Origin: JADFXI01 sp050011415
GTDB lineage: Bacteria > Nitrospirota > Thermodesulfovibrionia > Thermodesulfovibrionales > Dissulfurispiraceae
Assembly: GCA_050011415.1 (NCBI GenBank)
Contig: JBEKJD010000149.1
Span: forward strand, 1-8,005
Direction of reading: 5' to 3'
Length of the DNA: 8,005 bases
The translations under genes and the position numbers were made by a program. The notes beneath the pieces were generated by a model that saw only the letters and a list, made by a program, of their open reading frames with translations, was not told the origin of the DNA and did not search any database. Below are positions 1-6,043 of this stretch, piece after piece (position 1 is the stretch's first letter; each line of letters begins with the position of its first letter).

Positions 1-1124
1 GATTCCACTGCGGCTATTTCCGGCTCTTTCGGACTGGTATATTCGCTTGCAAACTCTTTAGAAGGCGTGCCCATGCTTTTTGATAATATCCTCCCGGAAC
101 CTCTCAGGCTGACCGGGTCTTTTTTCGGCGTCCATTTTCTGATCTGCGGCAGTTCGGCCTTTTCAACCCTGTCCTCAAGGCCGGTAGCGATTACCGTGAC
201 CCTCACTGCATCGTCCATATCAGGATTTATGACCGCGCCAAGAATAATATTGGCCTCATCATGAGCGGAATCATGAATCAGGGATGCAGCCTCCTGAACA
301 GAATCAAGCGACATGGTCAGGCCGCCTGTAATGTTGATCAGAATACCTTTTGCGCCTTCAATTGATGATTCTTCCAGGAGAGGATTGGATATCGCCTTTT
401 TGGCAGCCTCAAAGGCACCCTTTTCGCCTTCCCCGTTGCCCATGCCGATTACAGCCCTGCCGGAATTTTCCATTACCGTTCTGACATCGGCGAAATCAAG
501 GTTTATAAGGCCGGGCACAAGAATCAAATCAGATATCCCCTGTATCGCTTGTCTCAGGACATCATTGGCAATTAAAAAAGATTTCAGCAAGGGAGTTCCT
601 TTCTCAACTACGAGGTGTATCCGGTCATTCGGAATAACAATAAGAGTATCGACAGTCTTCTTAAGCTCTCTTATACCCTCTTCTCCGTTCAATGAACGCT
701 TCCTGCCCTCATAATAAAAAGGCCTGGTTACAACTCCGACAGTGAGAATCCCCTGCTCCTGCGCCAGATTTGCGATGACCGGTGCGGCGCCGGTGCCTGT
801 GCCGCCGCCCATGCCCGCTGTAATAAATATCATATCTGCGCCTTCGACCACGCTCATGAGGGAATCCTTATCATCAATAGCCGCCTGTCTCCCTATTACA
901 GGGTTCGACCCGGCTCCAAGGCCTTTTGTCAGCGATTCGCCGATCTGCACTTTGACAGGGGCGAGGGATGCTTCGAGATGCTGCCTGTCAGTATTGACAG
1001 CTATGAATTCTATGCCGAAGATATCGGCGGAAACCATGCTGTTTATGGCATTTCCTCCTCCTCCTCCAACACCGATGACCTTTATCTTGGCAACCAGTCT
1101 GCTCACATCATCCAATTGAAACAT
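1..1124 (-). CDS. ftsZ: Cell division protein FtsZ, 5' part (C-terminal end outside window)
   Basis: FtsZ is the tubulin-like GTPase that polymerises into the cytoplasmic Z-ring and recruits the divisome. The frame is open from the ATG at 1122-1124 to the left edge, giving 374 complete codons with no stop. Seen in the translation: the nucleotide-binding start IKVIGVGGGGGNA (about residues 14-26), the tubulin signature GGGTGTG (106-112), the RPF-YYEGRKR segment, the IPNDR motif, and the T7 synergy loop NLDFADVRTVM that completes the GTPase site of the next subunit. After the GTPase and C-terminal domains the sequence becomes a hydrophilic linker (about residue 330 on). The conserved C-terminal peptide that binds FtsA lies beyond the window. 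The start is fixed by an AGGGAGG ribosome binding site at 1130-1136, 5 bases upstream. ftsA ends 14 bases before it. The usual Ser/Cys after the glycine run is Gly here, a variant I recall from other bacteria. Identity is very secure. Confidence 0.97.
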   Translation of the reverse strand, partial: MFQLDDVSRLVAKIKVIGVGGGGGNAINSMVSADIFGIEFIAVNTDRQHLEASLAPVKVQIGESLTKGLGAGSNPVIGRQAAIDDKDSLMSVVEGADMIFITAGMGGGTGTGAAPVIANLAQEQGILTVGVVTRPFYYEGRKRSLNGEEGIRELKKTVDTLIVIPNDRIHLVVEKGTPLLKSFLIANDVLRQAIQGISDLILVPGLINLDFADVRTVMENSGRAVIGMGNGEGEKGAFEAAKKAISNPLLEESSIEGAKGILINITGGLTMSLDSVQEAASLIHDSAHDEANIILGAVINPDMDDAVRVTVIATGLEDRVEKAELPQIRKWTPKKDPVSLRGSGRILSKSMGTPSKEFASEYTSPKEPEIAAVE

Positions 1125-1129
1125 ACAAG

Positions 1130-1136
1130 CCTCCCT
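1130..1136 (-). promoter_or_regulatory. Ribosome binding site of ftsZ
   Basis: AGGGAGG on the minus strand, 5 bases before the ftsZ ATG and directly after the ftsA stop codon at 1139-1141. It is among the strongest ribosome binding sites in the window, which fits the known need for FtsZ in large excess over FtsA and FtsQ. No convincing promoter was seen by eye in the end of ftsA. Confidence 0.75.
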
Positions 1137-1138
1137 CT

Positions 1139-2440
1139 TTATTTTCCCCCCGTTATTTTCCTGAACCAACCGGCCATCTTGGCAATAATCTTATTTAAAA
1201 CATTAGAAGAGAATGCGGACCCCTCGACCGGCATCAACGACCCGGCCCCGTATAACACAAGTCCTATACCCGTGGCATATACCGGTGTATTGAATTCTCC
1301 TTTCAGCCCCTGAATTCCGGCAGGCCCGCCTTCAGGCCCCCTGACTTCATTGGCCGCACGCACAGGGTACCCGATCCTGACCGGCATCGAGAGAATGGCC
1401 TCAGCCATCCTGTCAAAACCTGACAGCAGAGATGAGCCTCCGGTGAGTATGACCCCTGAAACAGCAATACCGCTGCCCTGAAAAGCCTGCATTTCCTGTT
1501 TTATAAGCTCAAGCAGTTCTTCGCCCCTCGGCTGAAGTATCTCGGATATATATTTTCCCGGGATAGTCCTCACCTGGCCGTCAATGGCAACAACATCAAC
1601 TTCGGCATTATTGTTAATTCCCGATGAAGGTGGGTAAGACGCAACAGCCCCATATTTCTTTTTTATTCTTTCCGCCTCGGGAAAGGGGACTCTCAACCCT
1701 ACGGAAATATCATTGGTAAACTGATTGCCCCCGATGCCGAGGACCGCCGCATGTCTGAGCCATCCGTCTTTGTAAAGAGCTATATCAGTAGTGCCGCCGC
1801 CGATATCCACAAGCATGACACCCATGTCCCGCTCATATGAAGTAAGAGTGGCCTCCGCCGAGGCGAGCGGCTGCAGGACTATATCAACAACCTCCAGCCC
1901 TGCCCGTTCGCAGCATTTAAGAAGGTTTTGCACTGAAGTGACCGCTCCGGTAACAATGTAGACCTTTACTTCGAGTCTTACACCCGCCATTCCGACCGGA
2001 TCTATTATCCCGTCCTGCCCGTCAAGGATAAAATCTGTTGGAAGTACATGGAGTATTTCCCTGTCGAGAGGAACGTAAACTGCGCTGGCGGAATCTATAG
2101 CCCTCTCTACATCTTCGCGGGTCACTTCTTTTCCCTTGATCCCGACAGCGCCATAGCTGCTGAAGCTCTTTATATGGCTGCCGGCAATACCAACATACAC
2201 TTCCCTTACACCGGTCCCTGTCATTTCCTCAATATCGTCCACTGCCTTTTTTATGGAATTTGCAGTGACTTCAATATCGATCACAACGCCTTTCTTCAAT
2301 CCATTTGACGGATGGCTGCTGACCGCAAGGATTGCAATGCCGTCTTCACGCACCTCTCCCATAATGGAACATATCTTAGTTGTCCCTACATCAAGTCCGA
2401 CTATCACATTTCCGCTGCTAATTTTTTTTCTTCTTTCCAT
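1139..2440 (-). CDS. ftsA: Cell division protein FtsA
   Basis: FtsA is the actin-like ATPase that tethers FtsZ filaments to the inner face of the membrane and recruits later divisome proteins. At 433 residues it is of normal length. Seen: phosphate-1 loop VGLDVGTTKI (14-23), the FtsA-specific 1C (SHS2) region around 86-165 beginning near YVGIAGSHIKS, phosphate-2 loop VDIGGGTTDIALY (211-223), and the adenosine motif ILTGGSSLLSGF (331-342). The last 20 residues, VLNKIIAKMAGWFRKITGGK, fit the amphipathic membrane-targeting helix expected at the end of FtsA. The ATG lies inside the 3' end of ftsQ (23-base overlap) and has no clear ribosome binding site of its own, so translation is probably coupled to ftsQ. 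A GTG at codon 12 is a possible but less likely start. ftsZ follows after 14 bases. Confidence 0.97.
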   Translation of the reverse strand: MERRKKISSGNVIVGLDVGTTKICSIMGEVREDGIAILAVSSHPSNGLKKGVVIDIEVTANSIKKAVDDIEEMTGTGVREVYVGIAGSHIKSFSSYGAVGIKGKEVTREDVERAIDSASAVYVPLDREILHVLPTDFILDGQDGIIDPVGMAGVRLEVKVYIVTGAVTSVQNLLKCCERAGLEVVDIVLQPLASAEATLTSYERDMGVMLVDIGGGTTDIALYKDGWLRHAAVLGIGGNQFTNDISVGLRVPFPEAERIKKKYGAVASYPPSSGINNNAEVDVVAIDGQVRTIPGKYISEILQPRGEELLELIKQEMQAFQGSGIAVSGVILTGGSSLLSGFDRMAEAILSMPVRIGYPVRAANEVRGPEGGPAGIQGLKGEFNTPVYATGIGLVLYGAGSLMPVEGSAFSSNVLNKIIAKMAGWFRKITGGK

Positions 2441-3218
2441 TGTAATGCACTGTCTCTATTGTTGCGTTGCCCAGGTTCTCCTGCTGCGCCGGCTTAACAA
2501 TTATTTTGTTTGCAAACCTGAGGTCTATATACTCTACGGTCATGTTTCTCTTTTGTATTTCATCCCTGACAAACTCAAGTCTCTCCAGTTTCTTCTCAAA
2601 ATCACCCTTGCCGACCTTGATTACTATTTTATCAATTTTCAGCATGATATCTTCAGGTCTCTGTCCTGAAATTTCAACATCCCCCTGGTATGATACCACT
2701 CTCCTGTCATGAAGGACCCCTGCAAGTCTTACCGCCTCGCCATAGGTTTCCCTGTTCCTCACAGGATCGATGTCTTTGATCACAGGGAGGAGCAGGATAG
2801 CGCCCTCTTTCATCTGCTCAAGGACATTACCCTCGTTATCTATCAAAAAGGGTCTATCGGCAAGGATCAGCAATGCAACCGGCACACGTTCCGTCACTCT
2901 GACAAGTACCCTGCCTGATAATTCTTTCCGGACAACGGCATCCTTGATCCACGGAGACTGCTTAAGTCTCATGTAAATATTTCTGCCGGAAACACCGAAA
3001 AGTTCGCTGTTTTTGCTGATCCTGATCAGGTTGCTCAACTCCTCATTTTTAAGATGGCGGTTCCCTATAAAAGATATTTCTGTCACGGGCAAGAGCTGCT
3101 TCATGAGAAAAAGAGAAGCAATGCACAGCGCGACGGCGACCAGCGGGGGTATAATCAAATAGAGGAACCGCTTCTTTTCTTTCCTTCTCTGCAGTGTCCT
3201 GATATTCCGTATCGCCAT
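2418..3218 (-). CDS. ftsQ: Cell division protein FtsQ (POTRA domain)
   Basis: FtsQ is a bitopic inner-membrane protein that links early cytoplasmic and late periplasmic divisome parts through FtsB and FtsL. From the ATG at 3216-3218 it has 266 residues: a short basic cytoplasmic tail (about 1-17, ending RRKEKKR), one membrane segment (about 18-40, FLYLIIPPLVAVALC and onward), a POTRA domain (about 45-112) beginning VTEISFIGNRHL, and the FtsQ/DivIB beta domain to about 245. The sequence family is diverse, so the call rests on layout plus position between ddl and ftsA. A TTG at 3225-3227 would add three residues (MRQ). I prefer the ATG because the GAGG at 3222-3225 can serve it, although the spacing of 3 bases is short, and because the TTG has no good site. 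The ddl stop is 15 bases upstream. The end overlaps ftsA by 23 bases and codes for a lysine run. Confidence 0.9.
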   Translation of the reverse strand: MAIRNIRTLQRRKEKKRFLYLIIPPLVAVALCIASLFLMKQLLPVTEISFIGNRHLKNEELSNLIRISKNSELFGVSGRNIYMRLKQSPWIKDAVVRKELSGRVLVRVTERVPVALLILADRPFLIDNEGNVLEQMKEGAILLLPVIKDIDPVRNRETYGEAVRLAGVLHDRRVVSYQGDVEISGQRPEDIMLKIDKIVIKVGKGDFEKKLERLEFVRDEIQKRNMTVEYIDLRFANKIIVKPAQQENLGNATIETVHYNGKKKKN

Positions 3219-3233
3219 TTGCCTCAAATCCGG

Positions 3234-4172
3234 TTATGCGTACAGCGATGATGCAAGTATCTTCTCAATAAGATCCGGAAACCCGATTTCCGCAAACCTC
3301 GCTATTTTAGGCAAAAGGCTTGTTTCGGTCATTCCCGGGATCGTATTGACCTCAAGCAGAAAGGGATTATTGGACTCATCCAGTATAAAATCAACCCGGG
3401 TCGCTCCCCTGCACCCAAGCGCGTTGTGCGCCTTAAGAGCCAATACTTTAAGAGTATCATACGCCAAAACATCTATTTCAGGCGGCAATATGTAGCTTGT
3501 AAGTCCCGGTGTATATTTTGCCTCGTAGGAATAAAACTCCCGCGAGGGTCTCACCTCGACTCCGCCGAGCACAATTTGATCGAGAAGGCCCACCTGTATC
3601 TCTCTTCCTTTTATATAGCGCTCGACAAGAACTCTTTTGCCGTACGCAAATGCCTCCTTTAATGCGTCCGCCAACTCCTCCTCACCCCTCACTATGCTGA
3701 CCCCAATGCTCGATCCCTCAGTCGCAGGCTTGACTACCCATGGCATCGGGAAATCAGCATTAGCGCTAAGCATCCGGGTATTGAGCTTTCCAGGATACGC
3801 CACGTCTTTCTGCCTCACCACAATAAACGGAGCGATGGGGATATCGCAGGAGAGGAACACCATCTTTGCAATCTCTTTATCCATGGCAAGCGCAGATGCA
3901 AGGATGCCGGAGCCTGTATATGGAATACCCATGACCTCAAGCATGCCCTGGATCGCGCCGTTTTCACCGTGTCCGCCGTGGAGAACGATAAAGGCTATTT
4001 CCACACCCTCTTTCCTGACTGTTTCATAAACAGTATCCGACACGTCAATAAAAACCGTATCATAACCCATATCTGTCAGCGCCTTGTAAACAGCTTTGCC
4101 GCTGTTGAGCGATATCTCCCTTTCTGAAGATGTGCCTCCGGCAAGGACCCCTATGCGTTTTTCGGTTATCAT
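3234..4172 (-). CDS. ddl: D-alanine--D-alanine ligase
   Basis: This cytoplasmic ATP-grasp enzyme joins two D-alanines to make the dipeptide that MurF adds to the peptidoglycan stem. The 312-residue length is typical. Seen: GGTSSEREISLNSG (12-25) with the Glu that binds the first D-Ala, HGGHGENGAIQGMLE (65-79), PYTGSG and MDK (84-99), KPATEGSSIG (148-157) with the active-site serine, FYSYEAKY (213-220) with the Lys-Tyr pair, RVDF, and the metal and D-Ala site EVNTIPGMTETSLLPK near the C-terminus. The retained Tyr of the YEAKY motif fits D-Ala-D-Ala rather than D-Ala-D-lactate ligases. The family's common GEDG reads GENG here. The ATG has a GAGGT site at 4181-4185, 8 bases upstream. A 191-base gap separates it from the small gene before it, the widest gap in the window; ftsQ follows after 15 bases. 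Confidence 0.96.
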   Translation of the reverse strand: MITEKRIGVLAGGTSSEREISLNSGKAVYKALTDMGYDTVFIDVSDTVYETVRKEGVEIAFIVLHGGHGENGAIQGMLEVMGIPYTGSGILASALAMDKEIAKMVFLSCDIPIAPFIVVRQKDVAYPGKLNTRMLSANADFPMPWVVKPATEGSSIGVSIVRGEEELADALKEAFAYGKRVLVERYIKGREIQVGLLDQIVLGGVEVRPSREFYSYEAKYTPGLTSYILPPEIDVLAYDTLKVLALKAHNALGCRGATRVDFILDESNNPFLLEVNTIPGMTETSLLPKIARFAEIGFPDLIEKILASSLYA

Positions 4173-4363
4173 TTATTGCTACCTCTTCAAAAATAATTAA
4201 TGTTATAACGCAGTCAGCAAACTGGTACATTATAAAATTTTTCTGCCCATTTGCGCCATAAATGAATCTCACCATGGCATTAAGGTAGACTTTAAGGATG
4301 ATTTGTCGCCGTACCTGATTACGACATTATAGATGAAGCTTGGGATATCCGGTCTGCACGAAA
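4173..4363. other. Gap between ddl and the small gene; no complete gene
   Basis: These 191 bases hold the ddl ribosome binding site (4181-4185), a candidate -10 box (4229-4234), and no stable GC-rich hairpin with a T-run, so no terminator is evident on either strand. On the plus strand a frame open from 4302 shows a short stretch resembling the end of HEPN-domain proteins (4323-4410, see findings), but it lacks a start and the rest of a domain. This gap plus the small gene occupies the place where murB is found in many related clusters; the combined space is too short for MurB. Confidence 0.6.
4229..4234 (-). promoter_or_regulatory. Possible -10 element of an internal promoter for ddl-ftsQ-ftsA-ftsZ
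   Basis: A perfect TATAAT lies on the minus strand in the only sizeable gap of the cluster, about 57 bases before the ddl ATG. The hexamer 17 bases upstream (4252-4257, GGCGCA) is a poor match to TTGACA and there is no extended TGn motif, so this is only a candidate. The flanks are A/T-rich, which makes a chance match likely enough to matter. Confidence 0.3.
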
Positions 4364-4555
4364 CTACTCTGATTTTTCTGAACTTGCTTTAGTAAGGCAA
4401 TGTATCAGAAACTCCTCGTCTTTTGGAGGCAAGTCAAACTTCAAACAGGCCTTTTCGATCAACTTGAACAGGCTGGCCTCAGGATTATCGAGACGCTCAT
4501 CCGATATCCACTTAACAGCCCTTCTCAGTTGCTCACCCTCGGGCAGAATACTCAT
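4364..4555 (-). CDS. Small uncharacterised protein in the murB slot (63 residues)
   Basis: I do not recognise a named family. The 63-residue product is soluble-looking, with no signal peptide or membrane segment, 13 acidic and 10 basic residues, and predicted-helical stretches at about 6-22 (EGEQLRRAVKWISDERL), 26-39 (EASLFKLIEKACLK) and 44-57 (PKDEEFLIHCLTKA), separated by Pro/Asp/Asn turns; the last six residues look disordered. It has a GGAGG ribosome binding site at 4564-4568, 8 bases before the ATG, which strongly supports real translation. It sits 60 bases after murC and 191 before ddl, on the same strand, so it is likely cotranscribed. I have a vague memory of similar short proteins (EEACLRFDLSP-type segments) in Nitrospirota and deltaproteobacterial genomes, but could not confirm this. 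It is far too short to be MurB and shows none of its FAD-binding motifs. Function unknown. Confidence 0.8.
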   Translation of the reverse strand: MSILPEGEQLRRAVKWISDERLDNPEASLFKLIEKACLKFDLPPKDEEFLIHCLTKASSEKSE

Positions 4556-4563
4556 TCTATTTT

Positions 4564-4568
4564 CCTCC
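4564..4568 (-). promoter_or_regulatory. Ribosome binding site of the small gene
   Basis: GGAGG on the minus strand with an 8-base A-rich spacer before the ATG at 4553-4555. It is well spaced and is the main evidence that this short frame is a gene rather than chance. Confidence 0.7.
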
Positions 4569-4615
4569 GAAGCTTCAATTGATTAACGGTGCAATGAAAA
4601 TTACTTTCCATTCAC

Positions 4616-5995
4616 TCACGCCGCACCTCTCATCCCTTTCAGAATTTCGTCTCCCATTTTATAGACATCTCCTGCCCCGAGTGTGAGAAGCACGTCGCCG
4701 GGCCTTAGTTCACGGACCACCGCCTCGACCATTTCCTTTCGTCCGGATTCATAATGCATTGAACCACTAGAGGCCTTCTTCATATTTTTCAATAGGACCT
4801 CTGCGGTAATCCCCTCTATCGGCTGTTCCCCTGCAGGATAGATATCCATGAGAAAAAGCCTGTCCGCATCAGTGAAACTCACCACAAACTCGTCCATAAG
4901 GTCCCTTGTCCTCGTATAACGGTGAGGCTGGAACAAAACAAAAAGCCTGTTGTTCGTGAAGCACTCCCGCGCCGCTTTAAGTGTCGCCGCCACCTCCGAT
5001 GGATGATGCCCGTAATCGTCATACACTCTTACCCCATTCGCCTCTCCCTTAAATTCGAACCTGCGGTGTATCCCGCTGAATTTTTTTAGGGCCTTCGAAA
5101 TAACGTCAACCGGAATTTGAAGTTCCATGGCTGTGGCAATTGCGGCAAGACTGTTCAGAACATTGTGCCTGCCGGGAGAAGGGATGGTAAAGTTCCCAAG
5201 AGAGCGCCCGTGCATCACCGGCTCAAAGCTCATCATGGTCCCTTCGTTAGTGATATTACGGGCGTATATATCAGCGGCGTCGGTCAGACCGTAAGTCAAT
5301 GCCCTCCGCTCAATAAGAGGGATTATTTCTCTTATATAGATATTCTCAAGACAGACTACGGCTATTCCGTAGAATGGTATCTTGTTTATAAAAGTTAAAA
5401 AAGCTGCTTTCAGGGTTTCCATATCTTTAAAAAAGTCCATATGCTCTCTGTCGATGTTAGTAATGACCGCTATTGTAGGGTTAAGTTTCAGAAAAGATCC
5501 GTCACTTTCATCGGCTTCGGCAACTATGTAATCGCCCTGTCCAAGCCTTGCGTTACTTCCGATCGCATTCAGCTTACCTCCTATAACCACTGTAGGGTCG
5601 AGCCCTCCCTCGCCGAGCGTTGTAGCAATAAGCGATGTTGTGGTTGTCTTGCCGTGGGCCCCTGCCACCAGTATGCCGTATTTAAGCCTGCCCAGTTCGG
5701 CAAGCATTTCAGCACGGGGAATGACTGGAATAAATCTGCGCTTTGCCTCTGCCACTTCAGCATTGACCGTCGAGACAGCCGAAGATATTACCACAACGTG
5801 AGCATCATCTATATTTTCCCTGGCGTGTCCTATTTTCACCTTTATACCAAGACTTCTCAGCCTGTTCGTTGTCTCAGTTTCCTTGAGGTCAGAGCCTGTC
5901 ACTTCGTAGCCAAGATTATGCAGCACCTCGGCAATCCCGCTCATGCCTACTCCGCCAATACCGACAAAATGAACGATCCTGTATTTGTTAAACAT
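4616..5995 (-). CDS. murC: UDP-N-acetylmuramate--L-alanine ligase
   Basis: MurC is the cytoplasmic ATP-dependent ligase that adds the first amino acid, normally L-Ala, to UDP-MurNAc. The 459 residues cover all three Mur ligase domains. Seen: the N-terminal Rossmann-like UDP site HFVGIGGVGMSG (9-20), SSAV (71-74), the P-loop GAHGKTTTT (112-120), EADESDGSFL (160-169), TNIDREHMD (179-187) with the metal-site His, NSLAAIA (281-287), the RRFE motif (311-314), DDYGHHPSEV (326-335), and the C-terminal LTLGAGDVY (437-445). This is a complete MurC and not a MurC-Ddl or MurC-MurB fusion. The ATG is set by GGAGG at 5999-6003, only 3 bases away. A perfect inverted repeat shared with the end of murG ends against this site. 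murG ends 33 bases upstream. Confidence 0.97.
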   Translation of the reverse strand: MFNKYRIVHFVGIGGVGMSGIAEVLHNLGYEVTGSDLKETETTNRLRSLGIKVKIGHARENIDDAHVVVISSAVSTVNAEVAEAKRRFIPVIPRAEMLAELGRLKYGILVAGAHGKTTTTSLIATTLGEGGLDPTVVIGGKLNAIGSNARLGQGDYIVAEADESDGSFLKLNPTIAVITNIDREHMDFFKDMETLKAAFLTFINKIPFYGIAVVCLENIYIREIIPLIERRALTYGLTDAADIYARNITNEGTMMSFEPVMHGRSLGNFTIPSPGRHNVLNSLAAIATAMELQIPVDVISKALKKFSGIHRRFEFKGEANGVRVYDDYGHHPSEVAATLKAARECFTNNRLFVLFQPHRYTRTRDLMDEFVVSFTDADRLFLMDIYPAGEQPIEGITAEVLLKNMKKASSGSMHYESGRKEMVEAVVRELRPGDVLLTLGAGDVYKMGDEILKGMRGAA

Positions 5996-5998
5996 AAA

Positions 5999-6003
5999 CC
6001 TCC
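5999..6003 (-). promoter_or_regulatory. Ribosome binding site of murC
   Basis: GGAGG on the minus strand with a short TTT spacer before the ATG at 5993-5995. It directly follows the second arm of the inverted repeat, so a folded stem would sit against the site without covering it. Confidence 0.65.
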
Positions 6004-6043
6004 AAAAGAAAAGGTTGCGGTGTTAGCCTTAACCTTTTCTTTT
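6004..6043. repeat. Perfect 13-bp inverted repeat at the murG-murC junction
   Basis: The arms are 6004-6016 (AAAAGAAAAGGTT) and 6031-6043 (AACCTTTTCTTTT), with a 14-base loop at 6017-6030. In the minus-strand transcript the first arm is the last codons and part of the stop of murG (stop TAA at 6029-6031), and the second arm ends immediately before the murC GGAGG at 5999-6003. The stem has only three G-C pairs, and the transcript's 3' side continues into the ribosome binding site instead of a T-run, so it does not look like an intrinsic terminator for the operon. It may influence translation of murC or protect the RNA, or may simply follow from the lysine-rich end of MurG. Confidence 0.6.

Noticed and set aside
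67..1119. Several plus-strand frames opposite ftsZ (67-264, 313-714, 742-1119)
   Set aside because: They are complements of highly conserved FtsZ codons, with Pro/Ser/Thr-rich composition typical of antisense shadows. The true gene has no stop inside the window.
1139..1161. 9-base direct repeat (TTATTTTCC at 1139-1147 and 1153-1161) at the end of ftsA
   Set aside because: It is short and low-complexity, explained by lysine, isoleucine and stop codons at the FtsA terminus, and has no sign of an attachment or target site.
2418..2440. FtsQ-FtsA fusion by programmed frameshifting on the A8 tract
   Set aside because: The FtsQ C-terminus is periplasmic and FtsA is cytoplasmic, so a fusion would make no topological sense; ordinary coupled translation is simpler.
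4060..4275. Minus-strand 71-codon frame overlapping the ddl start
   Set aside because: More than half lies out of frame inside ddl and it has no domain or good ribosome binding site.
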